A stretch of 64,000 nt of DNA from NCBI RefSeq assembly GCF_003286915.1, contig NZ_QMFY01000021.1, positions 1 to 64,000 on the forward strand. The letters are read 5' to 3'. Origin of the DNA: Pseudochryseolinea flava. Lineage in GTDB: Bacteria; Bacteroidota; Bacteroidia; Cytophagales; Cyclobacteriaceae. Position numbers and translations under genes: made by a program. A model generated the notes under the pieces. That model had not been told where the DNA came from. It worked only from the letters and a program-made list of their open reading frames with translations, and did no database searches. Shown in pieces: positions 28,751-37,880 of this stretch (position 1 is its first letter; each line of letters begins with the position of its first letter).

Positions 28751-29117
28751 TTTTTTTGTATCATTATTTCATAGCACGATCATTTTAGTGGATTCTTTTC
28801 GAAAACAATAAACAGCACGCCAGCACACCACAAGTTGCAACGTTGTATTCACAACGGACGTGACTTAACGCTATAGTGCACAACGGCGCGCGTTTTTACT
28901 CTCCTAATTCTGAAAATATTTTTCTTCGACACCGGTCGATAACGGGATCAACAAACACCAGAGAACCGTAAAGATGCCAGACCGTTGGCCGGCCTGATAT
29001 ATATTCTCAATTCACCCAAATTGAAACCGCTGCAATGGTTGATTACCATCAATCTATTGTGACACATCAATCATCACATCGTAGTGGTTTATCGGCGCTG
29101 TTTCATTTAATCTAGAA

Positions 29118-29155
29118 GATTACTATCCAAGGAAGCTTGTACTTGGATAGTAATC
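29118..29155 (-). terminator. Strong terminator after the second SusD gene
   Basis: A perfect 14-bp stem (GATTACTATCCAAG / CTTGGATAGTAATC) with a 10-nt loop lies 15 bp beyond the susD stop at 29171; the minus-strand tail is TTCTAGATT. It separates the STN-type Sus operon from the following one. Confidence 0.85.
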
Positions 29156-29170
29156 TTTATCTAGTGCTAA

Positions 29171-31009
29171 CTATTGCCAGAAGGGATTCTGTACAAGATT
29201 CGGATTTTTATCGATCTCCGATTGTGGTACAGGGAACCAGTAGTTCTTCTTTGTGAATACGCGTTTTTGATAAACTGTTCTCTTGAAGAACGCGTTGGCA
29301 TTCCCTTCATCGTCACTCATTGCTGTACCGAAGAAGTTCATTCCTGTAAAATCAGCATTGAGTACTTGCTCACCAATTTTCCATCGTCTGATATCTGTAT
29401 AGCGAATTCCCTCGCAGTTCAGCTCAACACGTTTTTCTCTCCGAATGGCCTCACGCATTTCAGCTTGACTTAAACCTTCTTCAAGGTCTGGTATCCCGGC
29501 GCGTTCGCGGATAAGATTCACGTATTTAAGAATGTCTGCATTTCCAGGATCTGATTCGTTAAGTGCTTCTGCATAGTTGAGGTATGCTTCACCCAGGCGA
29601 TATAAAATACCTGGTCGATATGGATTTGCACCACTACGACTATCGTGATCAGGATGAACTTTTTTTCTTAGAAGATAACCGTTCTGAGGAGCATCCCATG
29701 TCGGGCCACCATCCCATTCGTCTATCAGGAAACGTGTCGTACGATTCTCCCGGCGATGCCACGCGCGATTATACAAAACCGAAATATAAAATCGTGGCTC
29801 GCGCTTCACATACATATTGTAGGTACCGGCAAGTGTAACTTTACCGTTGCCTTGCACTTCCTGCCACTTCGTGTTTCTAACCTCGTCAGCAGCAGAAAAT
29901 CCTTTCTCAACATAACCTGATCCAGGTGCATCGATCGGCAAACCGTTTTCCATGAAGAATGCATCCACAAGCGACTGCGTCACGCCCAATCCACCGTTAC
30001 CGCCGGTTCCTCTCGGTTGCGCATGTCTATCATACTCCCATACATTACTATTCGGTCTTGCAAACAGGATCTCTTTATTTCCGTCAGAGAATTTTTTAAA
30101 CATCATGTTCTGGTAAGAAAGAAACGGATCGATACTCGCATCATCGTTGTATTCATAGTACAGGGCGTGACCAGCTTCATGCGATTTATCAATAAGTAAT
30201 TTACACGCATCCGTTGCTCTTGTCCATTTGCTTGCGTCGTAAGCACTATTGAATAACGCTTCACCTTTGTTGTTAACAAAATTCAGGTAGTCTTCATTAC
30301 CATTTACCAAAGGGCTCGCAGCAAACAACAGCATGCGTGCGCGCACCGCCAAACACATGATAGACGTAGCGCGACCATACTTACTCGCATTCGAATACAT
30401 CGCGGGTAATTTTGTAGACAAATCAAGCAATTCTGCATCGATCCAGTTGATCACATTATCGAATGGTGTCTGACCGATGAACAATTCATCAGGTGTAGCA
30501 TTGCTGGGCGTTAATCCAGGATTGAATGGAATCACACCATACATCTCAGTCATCAACCAATAATAGTAAGCGATCAAGAAACGCGCTTCATTTCGCATCA
30601 GCGCTACTTCTTCTTCCGTCACTTTCTGCGCTGGATTTGGTTTTACATTCTCGATGAAAATATACGCCGATCGTATGCGTTTCGGCAACACATCCCAATA
30701 ATTAGGTTCGACGTTCCCGGGTGTCCAGTTGCCTTGCTGCCTATCCACAACCCACCAGCCGAATTGCGCCCATCGATGTGAAGGATTCATGTCGTCTGAT
30801 AGCGGGTCGTATCCGATGTGACGTGTAAATCCCCAATAAGGATCAGGAATACTCGCATACACTCCCGCGAGCCAATCTTCGGTCCTGATCTTATCGTTAA
30901 AGATCATCTCCATCGTCAACTGATCGTCAGGCGTTCTTTCCAAAAAGTCAGCACACGAGCCTGCGGATATCAGCACACTGACGAGTAATATATTCTTGAG
31001 AAATTTCAT
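29171..31009 (-). CDS. susD: SusD/RagB-family glycan-binding lipoprotein
   Basis: A 612-residue SusD homologue. I start it at the ATG at 31009 (MKFLKNILLVSVLISAGSCADFL), which gives a perfect lipoprotein signal; the frame is open to a GTG at 31033 that touches the susC stop codon. SusD features are LMRNEARFLIAYYYWLMTEMYG, SIMCLAVRARMLLFAASPLV, LYRLGEAYLNYAEALNES and the C-terminal REKRVELNCEGIRYTDIRRW ... WFPVPQSEIDKN. It is coupled closely to the upstream SusC with STN domain. It is longer than the other SusD here (about 572) and not a close copy, so the two pairs likely bind different glycan parts. Confidence 0.96.
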   Translation of the reverse strand: MKFLKNILLVSVLISAGSCADFLERTPDDQLTMEMIFNDKIRTEDWLAGVYASIPDPYWGFTRHIGYDPLSDDMNPSHRWAQFGWWVVDRQQGNWTPGNVEPNYWDVLPKRIRSAYIFIENVKPNPAQKVTEEEVALMRNEARFLIAYYYWLMTEMYGVIPFNPGLTPSNATPDELFIGQTPFDNVINWIDAELLDLSTKLPAMYSNASKYGRATSIMCLAVRARMLLFAASPLVNGNEDYLNFVNNKGEALFNSAYDASKWTRATDACKLLIDKSHEAGHALYYEYNDDASIDPFLSYQNMMFKKFSDGNKEILFARPNSNVWEYDRHAQPRGTGGNGGLGVTQSLVDAFFMENGLPIDAPGSGYVEKGFSAADEVRNTKWQEVQGNGKVTLAGTYNMYVKREPRFYISVLYNRAWHRRENRTTRFLIDEWDGGPTWDAPQNGYLLRKKVHPDHDSRSGANPYRPGILYRLGEAYLNYAEALNESDPGNADILKYVNLIRERAGIPDLEEGLSQAEMREAIRREKRVELNCEGIRYTDIRRWKIGEQVLNADFTGMNFFGTAMSDDEGNANAFFKRTVYQKRVFTKKNYWFPVPQSEIDKNPNLVQNPFWQ

Positions 31010-31032
31010 ACTTGCATTTATTAAGGTCTTCA

Positions 31033-34000
31033 CTAAAATTCAAGATTTACCCCAGCTGAAAAAGATTTCATGATCGGATAACGGAAACCATTATCCGTAT
31101 CAAGTTCAGGGTCCCACATTTTGAAAGAAGATAATGTGAGTAGGTTATTTCCTGTAACGAAAATACGCAACGATTTAAGGTGTGCTTTATTGGTGATGTT
31201 CATTGGCAAACTGTATCCGATCTCAATATGTTTCATGCGTAACATACTCATATCTTTTAGCCACCAAGAAGAGCGAACATTATTGTTGCTAGCCGGCGCA
31301 AATGCTAACCGCGGCCAGAATACATCTTGGCTTGGGTTATCAATTGTCCAACGGTCGTCTAACACGTTTGTATAAATATTACCCGCAGCACCACCACCTG
31401 TTCCTGGCAAGAAAAAGTTACCACCGAGTATTCGATACGTGCGTGCATTTCCTTGAAAGAAAAAGCCAAGGTCAAAATTCTTATAGCGCATATTCAAACC
31501 AAAGCCATAAACGATTTGAGGATTCTTTGTACCCTTCAAAGACGTTTGATCAGCATTGGTAATGGTGCCATCACCATTCAAATCGCTGTACTTGATATCG
31601 CCAGGACGAACAGGACCGAGTCCTGCACTTGGTAGTGTCCCTACCAAAACACCATTGTCGATATCGGCAAAGTCTTCATTCGTGTAAAGACGTTCGGCAA
31701 CATAACCAAAGTTTTGATCAACCATTTTCCCAGTGGTAGAACGATACGTTCCGATTTTCGCTGGCTCTTCGTCTTGCTCTAATATCTTATTCTTGGCGTA
31801 CGTAAATGCACCGTGCGCGGAAATAGAAAAATCTTTGGAGATCTGTTTGTTCGCATTTAACGACATATCAAAACCTTTATTCTCTACTTTACCATAGTTT
31901 GCAAATGGCGAGTTGATAAAGCCACTCGAGCTTGGTATCGTCTTACGGTTCATGAAAATATCCTTGCGCTCTTCTTTAAAGAAATCAATTTGGAGCGTTA
32001 AGCTGTTCCATAGACCAAGCTCCGCACCGAGATTTGCTTTCGTGACTGTTTCCCAGGTTAAGTTTTGTACACCGTAATCACCTTCTCTTCTTCCCGCACG
32101 AGAATAGTCGTTGTTGATCCCCCAACTGTATCCATCAGTATCTCCGATTGTAGTGATGTAAGCAAAGCGATTGATAGGACTAAAAGGTTCTGGTCCAAAC
32201 CGATCATTACCGACTTGGCCGATGGATACACGAAACTTTAATTTAGATATCGTGTTTTGCAAATCCTCCATAAAGGCTTCCTCCGATGCTACCCATCCCA
32301 ATGCTCCAGACGGGAAGAATCCAAAACGATTGCCTTTCGCTAAGTTCTCAGATCCATTAAGTCCGAAGTTGGCCTCAACAATATATTTACGTTTATAAGA
32401 ATACGAGGCGCGCGCAGCAATACCTTGAAAACGAAATGGAACTTTCGCACCATTATCGTAACTGCGTTGGTTATACAAAACGAGTCCGTCGATGTAATGA
32501 TTACCAATATTATGACTATAGCTAAGTGTACCCTCTACATAGATACTTTTGTCACCAAATTCCAATTCGTTATTGTGATCAAGAAACACCTGACCAAATC
32601 GATCGATATCGAGAATCAATGAACCGTCTTCATTTCTGCCAATGGTCGGTTTATAATAATCAGGATCTTTCCTACGCACTACACGGCTTCCGGAATATCG
32701 ATCGAAAGAAAAAACAAAACGTCCTGTAAGACCCGGCACAAGGGCATCCATATTCTGCTCGACCGAAAACAGTGATTCGATTTTACTTGAGCTTCCTCGC
32801 GCAAAACCAGTTTGCGTAGCCAGTGCCCATGGGTTCGTGCGATCTGCATTAACGCGTGGAATTTCACCACTTGAGTAGCGCGTTGGATGCACGTGGGGCA
32901 CAGTCTGAAAAGCTTGATCAAACAAGAAGTCCATCGACTGTGGTGGGCTATCTCTGTCTTGAAGGAACCCGCCTATGTTGACACGTAGCAGTGTTGTTGG
33001 CGTGACGTCGAGGTCTACGTTAGAGCGAATATTATACCGTCGAGACTTTAGTGATGAATCCCATTCTTGACTTCGGTCGCGCTCCACGATACCTTGTTCA
33101 TTAAAATATGAACCAACAATCGCATAACGCAAGAAGTTACTTCCGCCGGTGGCCGTCAAATTAACCCGTGAATTTGTTGAATGATCTTTCGTAATTGCAT
33201 CAAGCCAATTTACGTCGGGATAGAGATCGGGATCGACATTGTTGCGTGTGTTATTGATGCGTTCTTCGCTGTATGAAGGAACTTGACCTGCATCCGCCGA
33301 AATGCTATTCATCAGTTCCATGTAATCGGCAGCACCGATATACTCCGGAAGCTTAACGGGACTGGTGAAGCCTTGCTCATATCTTAATTGCACACTTGGC
33401 TTTCCTACCTTTCCACGTTTCGTGTTGATTAAGATCACACCATTGGCACCGCGTACACCATACACCGCGCTTGCTGAGGCATCTTTCAAAACGGAGAACG
33501 ATTCAATTTCGGCAGGATCAAATGTATTGAGTGATCGCTCTACACCATCAACTAATATCAAAGGTTGACGGGCTCCCTGAAAAGTCGATATACCTCGAAT
33601 CCAAAAATTAGAATCATCGTAGCCAGGTTCACCAGAACGTTGCACACCGATAATACCTGCGACCTGACCTGCAAGGTTGTTACTCATTGATCGGTTTGTT
33701 CCATACTGAAGTTGTTTCTCGACGCTAACCGTTGTAATCGCGCCCGCATTGGTATATTCCTTCTGCGTTCCATAACCGACAACGACTACTTCTCCAAGTG
33801 CGGCAACATCGGTTACCATTTTCAAATTCACAGCAGTTTGATCACCGATCAATACTTCATCTGTTCTATAACCAATAAATGAAAACACGAGAATGCTCCC
33901 TTCGTCCGCGCCGGCGATCATGAAATTTCCTTCGGAGTCAGTAACCGTTCCAATCAATGTTCCTTTGATGGTAACGTTAACACCTGGAAGTGGCGAGTCT

Positions 34001-34455
34001 TCTTCGTCGGTAACCCTTCCTGAAATTGATCGGCTGAGATCAATAAAATCATACGGTCGAACTTTGTCTCCCACCGTAGTGGACACTTGGTGTTTTACCA
34101 GAATGATATAATCTCCGGAAAGTTGATACTCTACATTCAGTGGCTGGAATATACCGTGAAGGATTTCTGACAATTTCTGATTTTTGTATTCAACAGAAAT
34201 TTTATCGTCGACGGCAATCGATTGCGGGTTATAAGCAAATTTTATTTTCGCAGATTTTTCGATCTCCAATAAAACGTGCTTAATCTTTTTACTTTCGACA
34301 TTGATCGAAATGACTTTATCCAAAACTGTTTGTCCGAAGGCATCGTCGGGCGTAGCAGTAGCCGCTCCCGACACAACAAGCACAAGCAAAATTTGAAACA
34401 GTGTAAATCTCATGATGTCAATAATCAAACATCGAAGTGTCTGATGTTTCTTCAT
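31033..34455 (-). CDS. susC: SusC-family TonB-linked transporter with STN signalling domain
   Basis: A 1140-residue TonB-dependent importer. After the signal peptide it has an STN domain (about 48-122: KVISINVESKKIKHVLLEIE ... YQLSGDYIILV), a carboxypeptidase-regulatory-like domain (SGRVTDEEDSPLPGVNV), the TonB-box region (VVVVGYGTQ), a plug (SASAVYGVRGANGVILI) and a barrel ending SAGVNLEF. The STN domain lets such transporters signal substrate binding to a FecR anti-sigma factor, and fecR and the ECF sigma gene lie immediately upstream. It is preceded by leader copy B. Its start MKKHQTLR matches the other SusC. Confidence 0.97.
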   Translation of the reverse strand: MKKHQTLRCLIIDIMRFTLFQILLVLVVSGAATATPDDAFGQTVLDKVISINVESKKIKHVLLEIEKSAKIKFAYNPQSIAVDDKISVEYKNQKLSEILHGIFQPLNVEYQLSGDYIILVKHQVSTTVGDKVRPYDFIDLSRSISGRVTDEEDSPLPGVNVTIKGTLIGTVTDSEGNFMIAGADEGSILVFSFIGYRTDEVLIGDQTAVNLKMVTDVAALGEVVVVGYGTQKEYTNAGAITTVSVEKQLQYGTNRSMSNNLAGQVAGIIGVQRSGEPGYDDSNFWIRGISTFQGARQPLILVDGVERSLNTFDPAEIESFSVLKDASASAVYGVRGANGVILINTKRGKVGKPSVQLRYEQGFTSPVKLPEYIGAADYMELMNSISADAGQVPSYSEERINNTRNNVDPDLYPDVNWLDAITKDHSTNSRVNLTATGGSNFLRYAIVGSYFNEQGIVERDRSQEWDSSLKSRRYNIRSNVDLDVTPTTLLRVNIGGFLQDRDSPPQSMDFLFDQAFQTVPHVHPTRYSSGEIPRVNADRTNPWALATQTGFARGSSSKIESLFSVEQNMDALVPGLTGRFVFSFDRYSGSRVVRRKDPDYYKPTIGRNEDGSLILDIDRFGQVFLDHNNELEFGDKSIYVEGTLSYSHNIGNHYIDGLVLYNQRSYDNGAKVPFRFQGIAARASYSYKRKYIVEANFGLNGSENLAKGNRFGFFPSGALGWVASEEAFMEDLQNTISKLKFRVSIGQVGNDRFGPEPFSPINRFAYITTIGDTDGYSWGINNDYSRAGRREGDYGVQNLTWETVTKANLGAELGLWNSLTLQIDFFKEERKDIFMNRKTIPSSSGFINSPFANYGKVENKGFDMSLNANKQISKDFSISAHGAFTYAKNKILEQDEEPAKIGTYRSTTGKMVDQNFGYVAERLYTNEDFADIDNGVLVGTLPSAGLGPVRPGDIKYSDLNGDGTITNADQTSLKGTKNPQIVYGFGLNMRYKNFDLGFFFQGNARTYRILGGNFFLPGTGGGAAGNIYTNVLDDRWTIDNPSQDVFWPRLAFAPASNNNVRSSWWLKDMSMLRMKHIEIGYSLPMNITNKAHLKSLRIFVTGNNLLTLSSFKMWDPELDTDNGFRYPIMKSFSAGVNLEF

Positions 34456-34495
34456 AAATTTTTTAGGGTTTAGGTGTATGGAAAAAGAACTAGAA

Positions 34496-34531
34496 CTATC
34501 CCCTGGGATTGAATACGACCTGCAACTTCAT
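34496..34531 (-). CDS. Upstream ORF (leader peptide MKLQVVFNPRG), copy B
   Basis: An 11-codon ORF, ATG to TAG, ending 40 nt before the STN-type susC. It encodes exactly the same peptide as copy A with one synonymous base change. Its tail overlaps the 3' arm of the predicted leader stem. Confidence 0.55.
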   Translation of the reverse strand: MKLQVVFNPRG

Positions 34532-34584
34532 AGTCAACCGAGGGATGCGTAAGCGGAATCAGTGAGGCTTCCAACATCACCGAT
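34496..34584 (-). promoter_or_regulatory. Conserved susC leader, copy B
   Basis: The second 89-nt copy, between fecR and the STN-type susC. The hairpin (ATCGGTGATG / CCTCACTGAT) keeps the loop TTGGAAG; compared with copy A it has one G-C to G-U change and one lost pair. The linker arm (AGGGAT on plus, 34541-34546) can pair with ATCCCC (34498-34503) at the end of the upstream ORF. Copy B sits entirely in the 177-nt gap after fecR, so susC could be made both by readthrough from fecR and from a promoter just before the leader. Confidence 0.75.
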
Positions 34585-34632
34585 CAAAAATTTTGTAATT
34601 GTTTATTTCATAGGCGAACTTTTAACATTAGT

Positions 34633-35709
34633 TTATTTACATCCTGCGCTATTAATGACGACGTTGGCATCAATAATCTCATACGATGCCCCGATGGTCT
34701 GACAAATTATCTTTAGTTTTTCTGTCATCGACTCTGTTCCCAATGGAACCGTTAAAAAACAGTTCTTCATGGTTTCTTCATTGAAAATAATCTCTATACC
34801 GTAGGCGTTCTCGATCTTTTTAAACACGGTGGCAATCGGTGTATTTTCAAATACAAAGTCTTCAGGTTTGATTGTGGCGTTGAGAATTTCTGGCATCTCT
34901 ACAAGTGTTTTTTCGAAAGACTGTTCTTTCCGCACATAGTTCACCTGTTGGTTAGGCAGTAGAATTACACCGTCTTTTTTCTCACCATTACTATTGCTTG
35001 TATACACGGACACTTTTCCTGTTTTTACAGCGACCAAAAAACTTGGTGTATTTGCCTGCGCTGACACACGAAAACTTGTACCCAACACCTTCACAAATAA
35101 TTCATCGGAGTGTACTATGAATGGCTTGTATGGATTGTGCGCGACGTCGAAAAAAGCTTCGCCAGACAAATACACGTTTCGGGTCGAGTCGTCGAGGTAG
35201 TTTGCCTTATACTTGAATGCACTTTTCGCTGCCAACACAACTGTACTTCCATCCTGCAACACCACGCGCTGAGCTTGATCTGTCTCGTTTACATGCTCGA
35301 CGAAATCCGATGAAACCGCAGCGTAGCTATAATATTCCAGCGATTGATTGGCATTGTGCTCTTGGGTGTAATACCAAATTGAAGTTGCAGCGCAAATAAA
35401 AATAGCGGTAGCAAGCACGAACGCGTAACTGAATTTTCTCGACTTGGACTTTGTGTTTACAGGGACTTCAACGCCAGATTCTATCTTCTTCCACATCGAT
35501 GCGACTTGTCCTGCATCATATGGCGTTTTCTCTGCATGTTTTAGATTCAGCACCAAAATTCGCGCTTTTTCAACTGTATCACGAATTTCGGGGTGCGTCG
35601 ACAAATAAAGATTCCAGTACTTCACAGCCTCCGGATCTGACTGGTTCACCCAATCAATAAAGCTGTCATTCGACGCAAAATCTTCTACATTAAACTTCGT
35701 ATAATCCAT
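34633..35709 (-). CDS. FecR-family anti-sigma factor
   Basis: A 358-residue single-span inner-membrane regulator. The N-terminal cytoplasmic part (1-93) should hold the ECF sigma factor; one membrane helix spans about 94-114 (FSYAFVLATAIFICAATSIWY); the periplasmic part has the FecR domain (QRVVLQDGSTVVLAAKSAFKY ... GEAFFDVAHNPYKPFIVHS) and a C-terminal DUF4974/STN-like domain (NTPIATVFKKIENAYGIEI ... LTVPL). It is expected to receive the signal from the STN domain of the SusC encoded just downstream. It follows the sigma gene by 63 bp. Confidence 0.95.
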   Translation of the reverse strand: MDYTKFNVEDFASNDSFIDWVNQSDPEAVKYWNLYLSTHPEIRDTVEKARILVLNLKHAEKTPYDAGQVASMWKKIESGVEVPVNTKSKSRKFSYAFVLATAIFICAATSIWYYTQEHNANQSLEYYSYAAVSSDFVEHVNETDQAQRVVLQDGSTVVLAAKSAFKYKANYLDDSTRNVYLSGEAFFDVAHNPYKPFIVHSDELFVKVLGTSFRVSAQANTPSFLVAVKTGKVSVYTSNSNGEKKDGVILLPNQQVNYVRKEQSFEKTLVEMPEILNATIKPEDFVFENTPIATVFKKIENAYGIEIIFNEETMKNCFLTVPLGTESMTEKLKIICQTIGASYEIIDANVVINSAGCK

Positions 35710-35772
35710 TATTATAATGTTTACCTAACGTATCCATTATACTAATGACACAAAGCCGGCGGATTTACTGTC

Positions 35773-36369
35773 CTAACTCAAAAAAAATTTCAGGAAAATC
35801 AATAAAGATGTGACCGAGACCTTGAGGTTAAGCTTTAGCTTCTGAAGTGCGGAAAAAATGAAATTGCATGCAGATTGATAGTTCACGCCCATAATCTGAG
35901 CAACTTCCTCGTTAGAAAAATTATGAAAATAGCGAAGATTGATCGCCTCTTGCTGACGCTTCGGTAGTTGCTTAATGAGCGACCGCAAGTTCTCCATTTG
36001 CAGGGACTGAACCTCCAGGCCGATCAAATTACTCTCGTGAGAAGCATACGACAAATCGTTTTGATGATGCTCAATATCTTGCGAATGAAAGAAATTATCA
36101 GTCTTTAGTTTGCGGTAAACCTTGTAGCGAAGCGCTTTAAAAAGATAAAACTTCACGGATGTAGTATCAGAAACCCGTTCGCGATTTTGCCACAATTCAA
36201 TAAATAAATCTTGAATACTGTCCTCAATCAAAGTACGGTCAGAAGAAATTTTATTGCCGTAATTCACCAAAGCACCAACATGCGTACGATACAAAGTAGC
36301 GAAGGCTTCTTTGTCGCCGCGTTTAAATAAACGCCACACCTCGTCGTGCTGTGTATTGTAGTTGGGCAT
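35773..36369 (-). CDS. ECF-type RNA polymerase sigma factor
   Basis: A 198-residue ECF sigma factor from the ATG at 36369 (MPNYNTQHDEVW); a GTG three codons upstream is less likely. Region 2 is visible (FATLYRTHVGALVNYGNKI ... DLFIELWQNR) and region 4 (LPKRQQEAINLRYFHNFSNEEVAQIMGVNYQSACN helix-turn-helix). The last 17 residues are hydrophobic (VTSLLIFLKFFLS), a tail seen in many Cytophagales ECF factors. It should be held by the FecR protein encoded downstream and switch on the Sus genes when the glycan is sensed. Confidence 0.95.
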   Translation of the reverse strand: MPNYNTQHDEVWRLFKRGDKEAFATLYRTHVGALVNYGNKISSDRTLIEDSIQDLFIELWQNRERVSDTTSVKFYLFKALRYKVYRKLKTDNFFHSQDIEHHQNDLSYASHESNLIGLEVQSLQMENLRSLIKQLPKRQQEAINLRYFHNFSNEEVAQIMGVNYQSACNFIFSALQKLKLNLKVSVTSLLIFLKFFLS

Positions 36370-36569
36370 AAAATACACTTATTTGATTAGGACTCTGCGT
36401 TGAAAGGTAGAGCAAAAATTAATTTCTGCAAACGTTTGTCAAAAATTTTAGTGATGACCCATTCAAAATCAACCATCAACGAATGTTAATTCGCGACCGT
36501 GTGAATCGTGCTTTCGCGCATATCGCGAGCGTTGCGGATTATTTTTCTGTATGGGAATTTCTTCTTTGA

Positions 36570-36848
36570 CTAGCAATAAGTCGACTCCTGCTCGCGATGT
36601 TTCATGATGACCTGTCTGGCGATAGCCTGTACTTCTTCAAATCGATAAGGCTTCGTAAAAAATCCACTCGCACCGCGATCATCGGCAATTTTTCTATCGC
36701 GATCGTTCGAGGAAGTAGAATACATGTATACGGGGATTTGTTGAAACAGCTCATGACCTCGAATAGCTTTCAATGTACTCCAACCATTTACATTCGGCAT
36801 ATTGATATCAAGAAAAATTACGTCGGGTAGTGGTCCGTTAATTGTTTT
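36570..36848 (-). pseudogene. Response-regulator receiver remnant, N-terminus missing
   Basis: An open stretch reading KTINGPLPDVIFLDINMP, then NGWSTLKAIRG, VYMYSTSSNDRD and FFTKPYRF: the second half of a single-domain receiver like the one at 14788, with phospho-acceptor Asp, Thr/Ser switch and Lys. About 50 N-terminal residues, including the acidic metal pocket, are missing. Reading upstream, the frame ends at 36849-36851, which is exactly the stop codon of the porP-like gene, so the fragment is in frame with it. An ATG at 36800 could start 76 residues but would lack the phospho-acceptor Asp. Probably left by a deletion. Confidence 0.8.
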
Positions 36849-37880
36849 TCAAATCAAGGGCGTTGAAATCCCTTTCATCCCATGCTTGCTTCTAATGGCG
36901 AACGCGGCTGAAACTTCAAATGCGCCCGCGTTTCCCATATAACGACTGAACGATGTTGTATTACGATCGTAACTAACACCACAAGTCAATGGTCCTTTTT
37001 GAATGCCCGTCGTGATTATGAATGAGTCACGTAGTCGATACCACGCGCCAAGAATTAATTTTGTCCCACGCCGCCCGCGCCCTGCAGATGTCAGATTATA
37101 GTTCGCATACGCTCCTGTGTTTGTTTGAATCAAACCATTTTCATAACGCACTAAGTAGGCAGGGCAAATTTCCCAACGTTTACTACCGCTGAACATCAAT
37201 GCACCGTGAAGTTGATATCGCATAGGCAAAGTCGCTGGTGCCCCAGCGAAGACGCTTTCATTAGGTCTGTTAAGGTTCGATGCCGAGAAGCCATGAACAG
37301 TTCCGAATACATTTCTGAAATGTGATTTCCGATGATATGACCAAGCGATACCCGCATTCAGCACCGGATACATTGTACGCGTCGAAAAATCCTCGCCTGC
37401 GGCAAGATTCCTGTCAAAACCAAAATGTTCGATATACTGAGATGACCACAATAGATCTTCCGCCTTGATGATTCGTTGGTGCAGTCCTCCCTGCATAGCA
37501 AATGCAAGAATATTATTGCCCTTTGAATTCAATTGAAAATTATAAGCTGTTGCCGCACATAGCCCATTCGTTGTAAAATCACGTGAAGCTCCGGCCACAT
37601 CATTAAATGCAGTTAAAGCAATTCCTCCGAGATGTTTCTTTCGAAGACCCTGAGACATGAGGGGATAAATGCAACTTACCTGAAAAGTCTCGAACGGCAT
37701 ATCCACTGACTTCCATTGTGATCTATAGCTCGCACTGATTGTAAAATCTTTTTGAAGCCCCGCTTCTGCAGGATTTACAAAAAGTCCAGCTGCATAATAC
37801 TGCGAGAAAATCACATCCTGTGCATACAAAGTATCTGTCAGTAACGCAGCTAAGAGCAGTATGGTGTATTTCACGCTCAC
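36849..37880 (-). CDS. PorP/SprF-family T9SS-associated outer-membrane protein
   Basis: A 343-residue protein of the PorP/SprF family. The signal peptide (MSVKYTILLLAALLTDTLYA) is followed by the hallmark QDVIFSQYYAAGLFVNPAEAG, then barrel strands (TISASYRSQWKSV, GLCAATAYNF, YLVRYENGLIQTNTGAYANYNL, TTGIQKGPLTCGVSYD). Members work with type IX secretion and gliding, often handling one large type B cargo encoded next to them; here the gene before it encodes such a cargo. It overlaps that gene by 4 nt. The C-terminal tail after FEVSAAFAI (RSKHGMKGISTPLI) may reflect the deletion that created the receiver remnant. Confidence 0.93.
   Translation of the reverse strand: MSVKYTILLLAALLTDTLYAQDVIFSQYYAAGLFVNPAEAGLQKDFTISASYRSQWKSVDMPFETFQVSCIYPLMSQGLRKKHLGGIALTAFNDVAGASRDFTTNGLCAATAYNFQLNSKGNNILAFAMQGGLHQRIIKAEDLLWSSQYIEHFGFDRNLAAGEDFSTRTMYPVLNAGIAWSYHRKSHFRNVFGTVHGFSASNLNRPNESVFAGAPATLPMRYQLHGALMFSGSKRWEICPAYLVRYENGLIQTNTGAYANYNLTSAGRGRRGTKLILGAWYRLRDSFIITTGIQKGPLTCGVSYDRNTTSFSRYMGNAGAFEVSAAFAIRSKHGMKGISTPLI

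Larger units (their letters stand above)
28625..29170. other. 546-bp gap between the two Sus operons
   Basis: The part next to susC (28662-28774) holds the conserved leader, its upstream ORF and a shared block CTATGAAATAA (28764-28774 on the minus strand). The far end (29118-29155) holds the terminator of the other Sus operon. Between about 28780 and 29117 I find no gene or RNA; it is the likely site of the promoter for the susC-susD-susE operon. No clear Bacteroidetes TAnnTTTG element was found. Confidence 0.6.

Noticed and set aside
28724-28758. Plus-strand terminator-like hairpin followed by eight T in leader copy A
   Set aside because: The hairpin with T-run would end a plus-strand transcript, but no plus-strand gene lies before it and copy B has no T-run, so the conserved feature is better read as part of the minus-strand leader.
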